From: Bradyrhizobium erythrophlei
GTDB taxonomy: Bacteria; Pseudomonadota; Alphaproteobacteria; Rhizobiales; Xanthobacteraceae
Assembly: GCA_900129675.1 (NCBI GenBank)
Contig: FSRD01000001.1
Coordinates: 4,701,501 to 4,765,500, forward strand
Reading direction: 5' to 3'
DNA length: 64,000 nucleotides
Shown here: piece by piece, positions 7,731 to 16,576 of the stretch
Layout of the letters: each line of letters begins with the position of its first letter
How positions within the stretch are numbered: position 1 is the first letter of the stretch
Translations under genes and position numbers: made by a program
Notes under the pieces: generated by a model
Seen by the model: only the letters and a program-made list of their open reading frames with translations
Databases searched by the model: none
Told to the model about the DNA's origin: nothing

Positions 7731-9752
7731 ATGATATGTGAGTCCTTCCAGTGCGGCGTCCCGGAGACTTCGGGACTTAATTTGCGTGACGCTACGCCTC
7801 CGAACGGGCTGGTAGGCGATGCAGCAACATCCCCTCGCGTCAAGGGGATCGAGCGGCTGGCCCTCGGCGTTTGCGTCTTCGCGGCCCTGCTGCTGCTCCT
7901 CTGGGTTCTCTCGCGCTGCGGGCATGGCTTTGAATTCACCGATGAAGGTTTTTATCTGAACTGGATTTCATCTCCGAAGGATTATCGAGCCTCGGTTAGT
8001 CAGTTCGGATTTGTGTATCACCCTCTCTACCAACTCGTTGGCGGAGACATTGTTTTGCTGAGGCAGGCGAATGTCCTGATTATTTTTGGGGGCGCATTTG
8101 CACTGTGCACAGCGCTGCTCTTCGCAAGTGTTGCGGAGCGCGTAGATGCAAGATCGACAGCCTGCCTTCATATCGTGGCCTTGGCGTTTGTTATGGCCGC
8201 AGGCTCTTTGACGTTTTTCGACTTGTGGCTGCCGACCCCCGGATACAATTCACTGACCTTCACATCCCTGATGCTCGCTGCGATCGGTGTGGTTTTGACC
8301 AGACGCGAGCGCTCGAACCGCAGCCTTACCGGATGGATACTGATCGGAGTTGGCGGGGCCCTTTCGTTTCTAGGCAAGCCGACATCGGCCGCAGTCCTTG
8401 CGTGTGCCGTGGTTGTCTATCTTCTCCTTGCCGGCAAGCTATGGGTGCGTGGGCTGGCCGTATCCGTCGTCGGGGCGGGGGGGCTCTTGCTTGCATCCGC
8501 GTTGGCTATTGATGGGTCGCCTACCATTTTCATCAACCGCATTCTCGAAGGTCTGCGGCTCGGCAGTGACCTGTTACGGGATCAGCCGCTTACGCATATG
8601 TTTCGATTGGATTCGTTCAATTTCAGCCACGAGCAGCGAGTCAATTTTGCGCTGCTTTTGACAGTCGCCCTCGTGGCTACGTTCCTCGGCTCGCTCAAAA
8701 ATGGTACTTCAAGACTAGGGGCAGCGCTCATGGCGATGGTTCTCGCAGGATTGAGTATCGCAATAAGCACAGGAGCTCTATATCCACGCATTTCGTACGC
8801 GCCATTTCAGCCGATGCAGTTCTGGGCAATTTCGATTGCCGTCGCACTGTCGGCGCTGATGTCTCCGAAGCGAAACTTCGCCAGCTTGTCGCGCAATAGT
8901 ATTGCGCTTGCGGTGTTCCTTATCGTGCTGCCCTACGCCTATGCATTTGGGACCGGCAATAACTACTGGGAGCAGGGGGCGCGCGCTGGCCTTTTCTGGC
9001 TGCTGGGCTTCCTTGTCGTTACTATCGATCTCACCGCGAAGAACGCAGCATGGCACGGTCTCATTCCCATCACTGGAGCTGCCTTGCTTGTTCCCACCAC
9101 CGTCCTATTGGTCGCGATGGAAAATCCTTATCGACAAGTGCATGCTCTGCGCCTTCAGAAGACCGAGGTCCAAATTGGGCGAGCGAACTCCACGCTTCTT
9201 CTGGATGCTGACGGCGCCACGTACGTTCGCGATCTGAGGCAGATCCTAGCGGATAACGGCTTCCAGGCCGGGGACCCGATGCTCGACCTCAGCGGCGTCA
9301 GCCCTGGCTCGATCTACTTGATTGGCGCTCACGCGCCTGGAACCCCATGGCTACTTGCGGGATACCCTGGTAGCAACGATTTCTTCAGGGCAGCGCTTGA
9401 CTTGGCAGGGTGTCAAGCGGTCGCGGCGTCTTGGATTCTGACGGCGCCAGGTTCGGCTAACCTTTCGTTCGATCCACTTCGCGACCGTGGAATCAACATC
9501 ACCCGTGATTATCGAGAAGTCGGGTCTGTTCATTCCGCCCGCGGTTTCGCTCCCTGGAATTTCGAACAACATATACTCAAGCCGATTCGAAACCTTGCTA
9601 CTGCGCGCGAAGCTTGCGAACACGCGAAAGACGTCTCCCAGGCAAACGATAGGAGTCTAGCTGCCTTGATTATGCAGAGGAACGAAAAGCCCTTCTACCG
9701 CCATGCGATGATCGTTGATACTAGCCCTAACCGCGATGATAAAGTAAAGTAA
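7731..9752 (+). CDS. polytopic membrane protein, probable GT-C-type glycosyltransferase
   Basis: This 673-residue protein has about ten membrane segments in its first ~430 residues, beginning with LALGVCVFAALLLLLWVL (about 43-60), and a soluble C-terminal part of about 220 residues. Just after the first helix lies FEFTDEGFYLNW, an acidic pair in the first extracytoplasmic loop, where GT-C lipid-linked-sugar transferases carry their catalytic Asp/Glu. A role in transferring sugars to a polysaccharide, lipid or protein at the periplasmic face is inferred from this layout and the neighbouring polysaccharide genes. No specific family was recognised. It opens the accessory region and stands alone on the plus strand. 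Confidence 0.55.
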   Translation: MICESFQCGVPETSGLNLRDATPPNGLVGDAATSPRVKGIERLALGVCVFAALLLLLWVLSRCGHGFEFTDEGFYLNWISSPKDYRASVSQFGFVYHPLYQLVGGDIVLLRQANVLIIFGGAFALCTALLFASVAERVDARSTACLHIVALAFVMAAGSLTFFDLWLPTPGYNSLTFTSLMLAAIGVVLTRRERSNRSLTGWILIGVGGALSFLGKPTSAAVLACAVVVYLLLAGKLWVRGLAVSVVGAGGLLLASALAIDGSPTIFINRILEGLRLGSDLLRDQPLTHMFRLDSFNFSHEQRVNFALLLTVALVATFLGSLKNGTSRLGAALMAMVLAGLSIAISTGALYPRISYAPFQPMQFWAISIAVALSALMSPKRNFASLSRNSIALAVFLIVLPYAYAFGTGNNYWEQGARAGLFWLLGFLVVTIDLTAKNAAWHGLIPITGAALLVPTTVLLVAMENPYRQVHALRLQKTEVQIGRANSTLLLDADGATYVRDLRQILADNGFQAGDPMLDLSGVSPGSIYLIGAHAPGTPWLLAGYPGSNDFFRAALDLAGCQAVAASWILTAPGSANLSFDPLRDRGINITRDYREVGSVHSARGFAPWNFEQHILKPIRNLATAREACEHAKDVSQANDRSLAALIMQRNEKPFYRHAMIVDTSPNRDDKVK

Positions 9753-9756
9753 AGCT

Positions 9757-9903
9757 ATGCGGCCAAATCACCTTATCGCGGCGGCTTTCTTGTTGGTTGT
9801 CGCGGCGACCCTTGCTTTGTTGCTGCCAAACACTGCCTCGCGAGAATGCAACGGTCCAGTTCAAGAGCTATTCTGGAGTTGCCTCAAACAGACTAGACGT
9901 TAG
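9757..9903 (+). CDS. small single-span membrane or secreted protein
   Basis: A 48-codon frame starts 4 bp after the preceding gene. The product begins MRPNHLIAAAFLLVVAATLALLL, a clean membrane or signal segment, then NTASRECNGPVQELFWSCLKQTRR with two cysteines. There is no strong ribosome-binding site and no recognised family. The tight spacing suggests co-translation with the upstream membrane protein. It may be a chance frame, so confidence is moderate. Confidence 0.4.
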   Translation: MRPNHLIAAAFLLVVAATLALLLPNTASRECNGPVQELFWSCLKQTRR

Positions 9904-10003
9904 GGTGCTGATTGATTGAAGGTGCTCCGGTCGCTCGCCGCCAACGGTTTGGATGTCCAAGCAAGTTGCTGAAGACCAAATTTGGACAATTGGCGCATTC
10001 CGA

Positions 10004-11146
10004 CTAGCCGAGGAGGATTGCGCGAAGTACGTCGCAAACGCGCTGCTGTTGTGATTCGTTCAAACCGAACCACATTGGTAGTCGTACTAATCGCTCCGAC
10101 AGTGAGGTCGTCAGCAGGAGTCCGCCCGTAGCGCGTCCAAATCGTATCCCTGCCGGCGATGAATGTAGCGGAACATAGTGAAATACCGCGCCAATTCTGC
10201 TTTGTTTGAGCCCCGCAAGTACACGCATGCGGTCGGCCTCTGATGCCAGTAGGATGTAGTAGATATGTCCGTTGTGTTGGCAATCGGAGGGAACAATCGG
10301 GCGACGGAGCACGCCTCGCTGCTCAAGGGGTGCCAGCATTTCATGGTAGCGGTTCCAATTGGCAAGCCGTCCTGCCGTGATCTGTTCCGCTTGCTCCATC
10401 TGAGCCCATAGACAGGCCGCCGTGATTTCGCTCGGCAAGAGCGAGGAGCCGACATCTTGCCAGGTATATTTATCGATTTCACCGCGAAAGAATCTGCCGC
10501 GGTCGGTTCCCTTCTCTCTAATAATCTCGGCAGCGGACACAAGCCCGGGATCGTTCACCAGCAGGCTGCCGCCTTCGCCGGAGGAAACATTTTTCGTTTC
10601 ATGAAAACTGAAGCTGCCGAGATCGCCGAGCGCGCCGAGCGCGCGGCCTTTATAGCTCGCCAACACGCCTTGGGCGGCATCTTCGACTACCCTCAAATTG
10701 TGCCGCTTGGCGATCGCATTGATGGTATCCATCTCGCAGGATACGCCAGCATAGTGCACGGGCACGATTGCCCGCGTGCGCGGCGTGATCGCGTCCTCGA
10801 TCAGCTTTTCGTCGAGATTGAGCGTGTCCTCGCGGATATCAACAAAGACGGGAATTGCGCCGCGCAGCACGAAGGCATTGGCGGTGGATACAAACGTGTA
10901 GGAGGGCATGATGACTTCATCGCCGCTTCTGATGTCGAGCAGCAGCGCTGCGAGCTCCAGCGCCGACGTGCATGAGTGTGTCAGCAGCGCTTTGGTGCAT
11001 CCGGTTTTTTGTTCGATCCATTGCTGGCAGCGCTTCGTGAACGGTCCATCGCCGGAAAGGTGACGATTTCGCTGCGCCTCGGCGACATAGGTCAGTTCCT
11101 TGTCGCTCACGTAGGGCCGGTTGAAAGGTATGGTCTCAATCGCCAC
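10004..11146 (-). CDS. wecE: dTDP-4-amino-4,6-dideoxygalactose transaminase (WecE/RffA)
   Basis: This DegT/DnrJ/EryC1 family PLP enzyme converts dTDP-4-keto-6-deoxyglucose to dTDP-4-amino-4,6-dideoxygalactose (dTDP-Fuc4N). The 380 residues start with IPFNRPYVSDKELTYV, characteristic of WecE. The PLP lysine is K185 in SFHETKNVSSGEGG, and VVEDAAQG (about 153-160) holds the PLP-ring aspartate. The closely matching N-terminus and length make WecE more likely than other sugar aminotransferases of the superfamily. It is last in the minus-strand order rfbB-rfbA-wecE, whose first two products make its substrate. No dedicated acetyltransferase for Fuc4N follows. Confidence 0.88.
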   Translation of the reverse strand: MAIETIPFNRPYVSDKELTYVAEAQRNRHLSGDGPFTKRCQQWIEQKTGCTKALLTHSCTSALELAALLLDIRSGDEVIMPSYTFVSTANAFVLRGAIPVFVDIREDTLNLDEKLIEDAITPRTRAIVPVHYAGVSCEMDTINAIAKRHNLRVVEDAAQGVLASYKGRALGALGDLGSFSFHETKNVSSGEGGSLLVNDPGLVSAAEIIREKGTDRGRFFRGEIDKYTWQDVGSSLLPSEITAACLWAQMEQAEQITAGRLANWNRYHEMLAPLEQRGVLRRPIVPSDCQHNGHIYYILLASEADRMRVLAGLKQSRIGAVFHYVPLHSSPAGIRFGRATGGLLLTTSLSERLVRLPMWFGLNESQQQRVCDVLRAILLG

Positions 11147-11191
11147 TTTTCCTAGCTATCCTTTTGAGTAATTCGCGATCGTACAACGTCG

Positions 11192-12085
11192 CTATCTCGC
11201 GATCGGCGAAGAAGTATCGACGAGAGAGCGCAGATAGCGCTGATATTCGGTCTTGGGCTCGGGTTTGATCAGTTGTTCGAAAGCTGCCTGGTCAATGAAT
11301 TTCATGCGCCATGCGACTTCTTCCGGGCAAGCAATCTTCAATCCTGTACGCTCTTCGATCACTTTGACGAATTGGGACGCTTCGAAAAGATCCCGATGTG
11401 TGCCGCCGTCGAGCCAGGCTACGCCGCGGCCGAAGAGTGTCACCCTTAAATCACCTGTCCCAAGGTAGTGGCGATTGACATCGGTGATTTCGAGTTCACC
11501 GCGCGCAGACGGTTTAATCTCATGCGAAATGGCGACTACGCGCTCGTCGTAGAAGTAAAGACCCGGAACTGCAAGGCGCGATCGCATCGTCTTCGGCTTC
11601 TCTTCCAAGTCGACCACGCGTCCCGTTTCGTCGATCACGACCACGCCAAAGCCTGATGGATCCGCTACCTCGTATCCGAAAATAGTCGCACCGGTCTCGT
11701 GGGTCATCGCTTGCGACAGCAAACGGGGCAGGCCAGCTCCGTAGAAAATGTTATCGCCGAGGGCCACCGCAACGTTGCAACCGGCAATATCGTCGGCCGC
11801 TATCCGGAAGCATTCTGCGATTCCTCCGGCACGTTCCTGCGCGCGATACTCGATTGCAATGCCCCAGCGGGTCCCGTCGCCAAGCAAGGTGCTGATCTGA
11901 TCGAGCGCGTCCGGGCTGGTAATAATGATGAAGTCGCGCAAGCCCCCCAACATGAGCGTAGTCAGCGGATAGTAGATCAGTGGCTTGTCGTAGATCGGTA
12001 ACAAATGCTTGTTGACGACATGGGTAAGCGGAAGCAAACGGGTCCCGTTGCCGCCCGCCAGAATGATGCCTTTCCACTTCTTCAT
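11192..12085 (-). CDS. rfbA: glucose-1-phosphate thymidylyltransferase
   Basis: RfbA condenses glucose-1-phosphate with dTTP to give dTDP-glucose. The 297-residue protein has the nucleotidyltransferase signature GGNGTRLLPLT (about 12-22) and the PIYDKPLIYYPL substrate loop, followed by the usual LGDNIFYG motif near residue 108. Length and motifs match the family throughout. It lies 3 bp downstream of rfbB and 45 bp before wecE, so the three form a cassette for dTDP-Fuc4N. rfbC and rfbD, needed for dTDP-rhamnose, are absent nearby. Confidence 0.95.
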   Translation of the reverse strand: MKKWKGIILAGGNGTRLLPLTHVVNKHLLPIYDKPLIYYPLTTLMLGGLRDFIIITSPDALDQISTLLGDGTRWGIAIEYRAQERAGGIAECFRIAADDIAGCNVAVALGDNIFYGAGLPRLLSQAMTHETGATIFGYEVADPSGFGVVVIDETGRVVDLEEKPKTMRSRLAVPGLYFYDERVVAISHEIKPSARGELEITDVNRHYLGTGDLRVTLFGRGVAWLDGGTHRDLFEASQFVKVIEERTGLKIACPEEVAWRMKFIDQAAFEQLIKPEPKTEYQRYLRSLVDTSSPIAR

Positions 12086-12088
12086 TAT

Positions 12089-13156
12089 TTATTCTCGCGG
12101 AGAGCTCTTGATCGGTGGGTTCAAGCCGAGGCGATCCTCAGAATTCAAGTCATCCATCGTCCAGTCGATGTGATCGAGATACCAGTCGACCGTCTTTGAC
12201 AAACCGGTCTGCAGACTCTCTTGTGGCTTCCAGCCAAGGGCCCGCTTTGCTTTGGCAGCATCGATCGCATAGCGATGATCGTGGCCCGGCCGGTCGGGGA
12301 CGAACTGAATGCGGTCGGCATGACGTCGGCCGTCCGGACGCGGCCGACGCTTGTCAAGAAGCGTACATATAGCTACCGCGAGGTCTATGTTGCTGATCTC
12401 GTCGAGCCCGCCGATATTGTAACTTTCGCCGGCCTGGCCATTCTCGCAAACAGCGAGAAGCGCAGCGATGTGGTCGTCTACGAAAATCCAATCACGAACA
12501 TTCCGGCCCTGTCCATAAATCGGAATCGGCTGACCCGCAAGGGCCTTGCGGATGATCGTCGGAATCAACTTCTCGCGGTTTTGGAAGGGGCCGTAATTAT
12601 TCGAACAATTGGAAATAATCGTTGGTAGCCCGAAGGTCGCGTACCACGCTCGCGCCAGATGATCACCTCCCGCCTTGCTAGCCGAATAAGGTGAGTTTGG
12701 CCGATAGGCGGTAGCCTCCGTGAAAAGCCCTTGGTCGCCCAGGCTACCGTAAACTTCATCGGTCGACACTTGAATAAACCGGAAGCTCTTCCGCTCTTCC
12801 GCATCCAAATGGTTCCAATGGCCAAGCGCGGTTTGCAGCATCACGAATGTGCCGCGAATGTTTGTATCTATGAATTTGGCGGGGTCATCGATTGAACGAT
12901 CCACATGCGTCTCTGCGGCAAGATGAAAAACCGCTTGGGGCGCGAAGTCTCTGAATGAAGCGGCGATTCCACTTTGGTCAAGGATATCCATCTTCTCGAA
13001 GCGGTAATTGGGCGAACCGGCCACGGCTGCGACCGTTCGAAGATCACCGGCATAAGTCAACTTATCGATATTGAGGACCTGGTGACCGGCACCCACCAAG
13101 ACTCTCGCCGCTGCGGAGCCGATAAAGCCGCAGCCTCCAGTGATCAGAAATCTCAT
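12089..13156 (-). CDS. rfbB: dTDP-glucose 4,6-dehydratase
   Basis: RfbB turns dTDP-glucose into dTDP-4-keto-6-deoxyglucose. The 355-residue extended SDR has the NAD-binding motif TGGCGFIGS (about 6-14), STDEVYG with the catalytic Asp-Glu pair, and YSASKAGGDHL with the catalytic Tyr and Lys. Length is normal. It is the first gene of the minus-strand rfbB-rfbA-wecE cassette, and its start faces a 2-kb gene-poor stretch (13.2-15.2 kb) that must contain the promoter. Confidence 0.95.
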   Translation of the reverse strand: MRFLITGGCGFIGSAAARVLVGAGHQVLNIDKLTYAGDLRTVAAVAGSPNYRFEKMDILDQSGIAASFRDFAPQAVFHLAAETHVDRSIDDPAKFIDTNIRGTFVMLQTALGHWNHLDAEERKSFRFIQVSTDEVYGSLGDQGLFTEATAYRPNSPYSASKAGGDHLARAWYATFGLPTIISNCSNNYGPFQNREKLIPTIIRKALAGQPIPIYGQGRNVRDWIFVDDHIAALLAVCENGQAGESYNIGGLDEISNIDLAVAICTLLDKRRPRPDGRRHADRIQFVPDRPGHDHRYAIDAAKAKRALGWKPQESLQTGLSKTVDWYLDHIDWTMDDLNSEDRLGLNPPIKSSPRE

Positions 13157-13470
13157 TGATGATCTTATTGTCCTGCGATTGGCCGAGACCAGGTTGTTTC
13201 AGGGTAAAGACTGGATGTTGTTTTAATCCCGACAAGTCTCTGAGACGAAGTCAAAGACGATCCACCAGAATAGATATTGCCTCTAGGCGCCTCACTTAGA
13301 ACACATAATATCGCGGTATTCGCTACACGATTGTCGTTGAAATCGCGACAACCGCGTTAGCTACGATTAGGGTCTTTTTGAGCGTCCGTGCAAGCACCTA
13401 TCTGGCTGCCGCAAGCCAGGCCTTCTAGGAACCTCTAACTCAACGAAAGGGGCACGCCCGCTTCGTCTTC

Positions 13471-13640
13471 TAATTGGCGCCAGCTTCGGTGAAGTCGAGC
13501 GACGAGCAAATATAGGACAATGCCATCTCGCGCCACTGGTTCTACTCAGCCGCTTAAGATGGCTCTATCGACCGCCCGGTGGTCACCACGAACGTCGTTT
13601 CTCAGGTCAATAAATGAAATCCAGGTTATTTGCCACATGG
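13471..13640 (-). pseudogene. degenerate 3' remnant of an SGNH hydrolase gene
   Basis: This stretch aligns closely, base for base, with the last ~170 bp of the intact SGNH hydrolase gene at 16577-17431, including the shared start TAATTGGCGCCAGC on the plus strand. On the minus strand it still reads FIDLRNDVRGD, as in the intact gene. It then hits stop codons, and the catalytic DGIH is replaced by DRAIL. Only about 55 codons' worth remains, with no 5' part, so it is a non-functional duplicate. Confidence 0.75.
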
Positions 13641-13868
13641 AAAAACGCTTCTTCAAAAAGGCCATTATGGCAGAGGTGACCCGGTGACTAAGCCGGGTCT
13701 CTATCCTGACGGGGGGATCCCTGGGCAAAATTAATCCTGATCTCGTTGGCGAACCGTGCCGACCATAAGACGGGCCTCTGTTGGCCGGCGATGAGTCGGC
13801 TAGAGACTTTGCTCTGGCTCGATAACGTCCAATTATCGAAAGTCAACGAAACTGGCGCGAGAGGGCGA

Positions 13869-13912
13869 CCCCAACGTCAAGTTGGGGATCGATATCTCCC
13901 CGCGGGGTTTTT
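13869..13912 (+). terminator. hairpins followed by T run, terminator-like
   Basis: Two small inverted repeats lie close together: CCCCAAC/GTTGGGG at 13869-13887 with a 5-base loop, then CCCCGCGGGG followed by five T at 13898-13912. Another 7-bp stem (GACCCGG/CCGGGTC) is at 13678-13699. No functional gene ends just upstream on the plus strand, so this may be a relic. Confidence 0.3.
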
Positions 13913-14125
13913 CGGCTCAGGATATTGCGACAGTTGATTTCGCCAGCGCGTGACCTGCCCCTGCCCACACTGGGGTAAGCCCTCGGGTGCTGCAAGATCT
14001 TTTGTTACGGGTTACCGCACGATGTTGTAAAGCTTTGGTGCGCTTTGGTTTTTTGAGGATTATAAGGGCTCCGGGACGCTGACGGACTTGCTCCAGACAT
14101 CAATCCATGTTTTTGGACGATAGAA

Positions 14126-14490
14126 ATGGGGGCTGGAAAGCGCTTGAGATTGGCATTGCCAATGTGTGTGCTGGTAGCGGCTTGCTCGTCGCAGTCGGAG
14201 AACCTTGCAACCGTCACCGGCAATCCGCCGGACCCGTCAATGGTGGCGGCGACGTTAAGGAACGTTGCTGCCCAAGCCAAGCTCGGAGAACCGGTGGAGA
14301 TAGCCGGGCCCATTCCAGCAAATCCAGTTTCTTCAACACCGTGGATAATATGTTGAGAAGCGGCGCTACTGAAGAATCAAAGCGTCACACCTATTCTGCC
14401 TTCTTCAAAGACAATACTTACATATCGTCCCGAATGTCGGTTTTCGTCAATCATTGCGAAAGTCAGGCTTTTTCACCATTTGGGAAATAG
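14126..14490 (+). pseudogene. small lipoprotein of the Bradyrhizobium WxxC type, broken by a frameshift
   Basis: The first frame (14126-14356) encodes a lipoprotein signal with lipobox LVAAC (Cys20), then a tail reaching TPWIIC before a stop. The +1 frame continues without a gap as LRSGATEESKRHTYSAFFKD, then MSVFVNHCESQAFSPFG, ending at 14490. Joined, the 121-residue product fits a small lipoprotein family I recall from Bradyrhizobium, with a W-x-x-C...Y-x-x-F...R-x-S-V...C...Q motif string. One missing T in the TGTTGA at about 14350 explains the break. It is either a pseudogene or a sequencing error. Confidence 0.65.
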
Positions 14491-15199
14491 TCTTCCGCGC
14501 CGACAGCATGTCGTCAGCCGTGACGATTATATCGAGGATGGTAGACCACACCCACGTCGTGTGGCTATTGCAAGAAAGTTGCTGCCGCCTACGCGCGCTG
14601 TTGGCGTGGCTCGCGCCCAACACTCAAGAAATCACGGGCTATGACCACACGGTAGGAAAAACGCTCGACGAACACACATGGGACTGGTTATTGGTTTTTA
14701 TGGGGGCGGCGATGCTGGCTTTTGGGAGCGTGTTTGCCGCTGATGTCATACGCGGCCGGCAGTCGAACGATTGGCGAGACAGCCGCCGATACGTTGCCGA
14801 CATGGTTAACCTCACGGATTGCCGGCCAGAAGCGGCGCGCCCGAATATGATGCCTGGATGGCCAAGCGCGCTCAGCAAGCGGCAGAGCCGAAAAAATAAG
14901 CAATAAGTTCCCCGAATTTACGGAACCAACAGCGTGCAGTTGCACCCATGAGGGCAACTCAACCGATGTCCAAGGCGTCCTAGCCTGATGAACAGAAGGG
15001 GACCTTGTTCTCGGACTCCATCAGGGCCAGCAGTCAACTGACTGCATCAACAGGCCGGACAGAAGACTGCATCCGACCATGCCATTGCGTCATACCCCTT
15101 GCAACGCGGGAGCCGTCCACAGAGGACATCGTGTGGGTTCCCGCTCGGGCCCGCCCGGCCAATCTACGATCTGTCGCGGAATAAAGCCAAAGGCTCCGG
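14491..15199. other. gene-poor stretch, nothing convincing
   Basis: About 700 bp with only short frames. One plus-strand frame (to 14906) contains a hydrophobic run LLVFMGAAMLAFGSVFAADVI followed by a charged tail. It has no ribosome-binding site or recognisable family, so I do not call it. The stretch lies between the broken lipoprotein and the stop of the polymerase-like gene. Confidence 0.4.
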
Positions 15200-16552
15200 C
15201 TAGCCGCCGGTTAGGCTCGGCGCAGCTTGGTCAGCCGGCGCGCGACCGGAGATCGCGGCATTGGGCAATGGCCGCGGGGTAACCGACCAAAGCAGCAACA
15301 GAACGAAAAGCCCGTTCGACAGAAGACCCGCCGACAAGGGAACATTGAGTAGCGCCTGCAGCACGAGTCCCGCTGAGGCCGCAATCAATGGCGGCGGCAG
15401 GCGTGCTGAAACACTGTTTCCGACTGAGACGATCAGGCCGCAAAGCAACGCCGAGAGCGGTGCCCAGATCGGGCCGACCGAAGCGGTGCCCTCGGTCGCA
15501 AACAGTGAGGCATTTAGGTTGCCCAGATGGTAGTGGGCTTCCATCTCCACGCCTAGCTGATAGGCGTACTGACAGCCTTTGATGGCCCGCACAATGCCGA
15601 CCTGGCAAAAATGCGTCAATTCGTGGCTTGCAAAAAAATCCGAGTAGCGATCCATCGCAATTGACGGAAAGGCGAACATCCTGACGTTCGTATATCCGTA
15701 TAGGTATTTCGCTAAATGGCCCGGCAGGCTATCCGGCGGCAGCAAAGCATAAAGCATCAGTCCCATTGCCATCGGTATCAACAGCGCCAGCACCGTAGCG
15801 CGTCTAGGTTCGAATACCCGGAACAGGAAAAACAGGAGTGGTAGCCAAACTACGGCTAGAAGCACCGTCTTGTTTAGCAACGCCGGATAGAAAGACACGA
15901 TCAGCAGAATAGCGACTGCCGCAAGAACGTAGCGGCGCTGCCATGCGAAATAGGCAAACGCAAAGGGCAGCACGGCGCCGACCACGGATCCCGTCAGATA
16001 GTTCAATACAGCCGGGCGAACGAATGTGCTCCGCAGCTGCTCTGCTTCCTGTATCCCTACGAGCGCAACGCCGTAATAACAATTCCATGCCAGAGCGGCC
16101 GCGGCAAAGCAGAGAAGCAGGACCACAAGCCGATTCATCGCTCCCGGCGACAGGGTGAACGAACGCAGTAGCCGCGTATCTTGGAACAGCAGAGGCAGCA
16201 GAAACAGCAGCAGCGACGCGGCCGCCGACCATCGTGCCAGCGCGTGGTCGTAGCTTGACTGGGTGAAATAGGTGATCCAGACAAATCCCGCGATCGTGCC
16301 GTAAAAGCTGACCCCAACGAGAAATCCGAAATTGAAGCGCGGCAGAAGGAAGAGCGGAATGAAACCGGCCAGCAACAGCATCCCGGCAACCGCGCTCCAG
16401 AAATTTTCGTGCCCCGGTTGACTGTTATGCAGCACCGAAGTCATCGAGATGCAATTGACCGCGAGAAACATCGCCAGCAGCAGGGCCACGCCGATGAGAT
16501 CTTGCTCGGGGTCGAAGTGCTTCAAAAAACTGTGCCGGATTCGCTCTTTCAT
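15200..16552 (-). CDS. polymerase-like polytopic membrane protein (Wzy candidate, paralogue A)
   Basis: This 450-residue protein has about ten to twelve membrane helices and a larger hydrophilic loop at about residues 285-350. That loop contains SHELTHFCQ (309-317) and then HYHLGNLNASLFATEGTASVG. This architecture, with a big periplasmic loop late in the protein, is that of O-antigen or exopolysaccharide polymerases, though no named Wzy family was recognised. It is clearly paralogous to the protein at 17536-18825, sharing both loop motifs at the same positions. The SGNH gene sits upstream, 24 bp away, in the same direction. Confidence 0.6.
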   Translation of the reverse strand: MKERIRHSFLKHFDPEQDLIGVALLLAMFLAVNCISMTSVLHNSQPGHENFWSAVAGMLLLAGFIPLFLLPRFNFGFLVGVSFYGTIAGFVWITYFTQSSYDHALARWSAAASLLLFLLPLLFQDTRLLRSFTLSPGAMNRLVVLLLCFAAAALAWNCYYGVALVGIQEAEQLRSTFVRPAVLNYLTGSVVGAVLPFAFAYFAWQRRYVLAAVAILLIVSFYPALLNKTVLLAVVWLPLLFFLFRVFEPRRATVLALLIPMAMGLMLYALLPPDSLPGHLAKYLYGYTNVRMFAFPSIAMDRYSDFFASHELTHFCQVGIVRAIKGCQYAYQLGVEMEAHYHLGNLNASLFATEGTASVGPIWAPLSALLCGLIVSVGNSVSARLPPPLIAASAGLVLQALLNVPLSAGLLSNGLFVLLLLWSVTPRPLPNAAISGRAPADQAAPSLTGG

Positions 16553-16576
16553 CGCCTCATGGATGTTTGCCGCGCC

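Noticed and set aside
14454..14906. A 150-codon plus-strand frame with one hydrophobic run
   Set aside because: No ribosome-binding site or family, and its first third is the out-of-frame reading of the broken lipoprotein.
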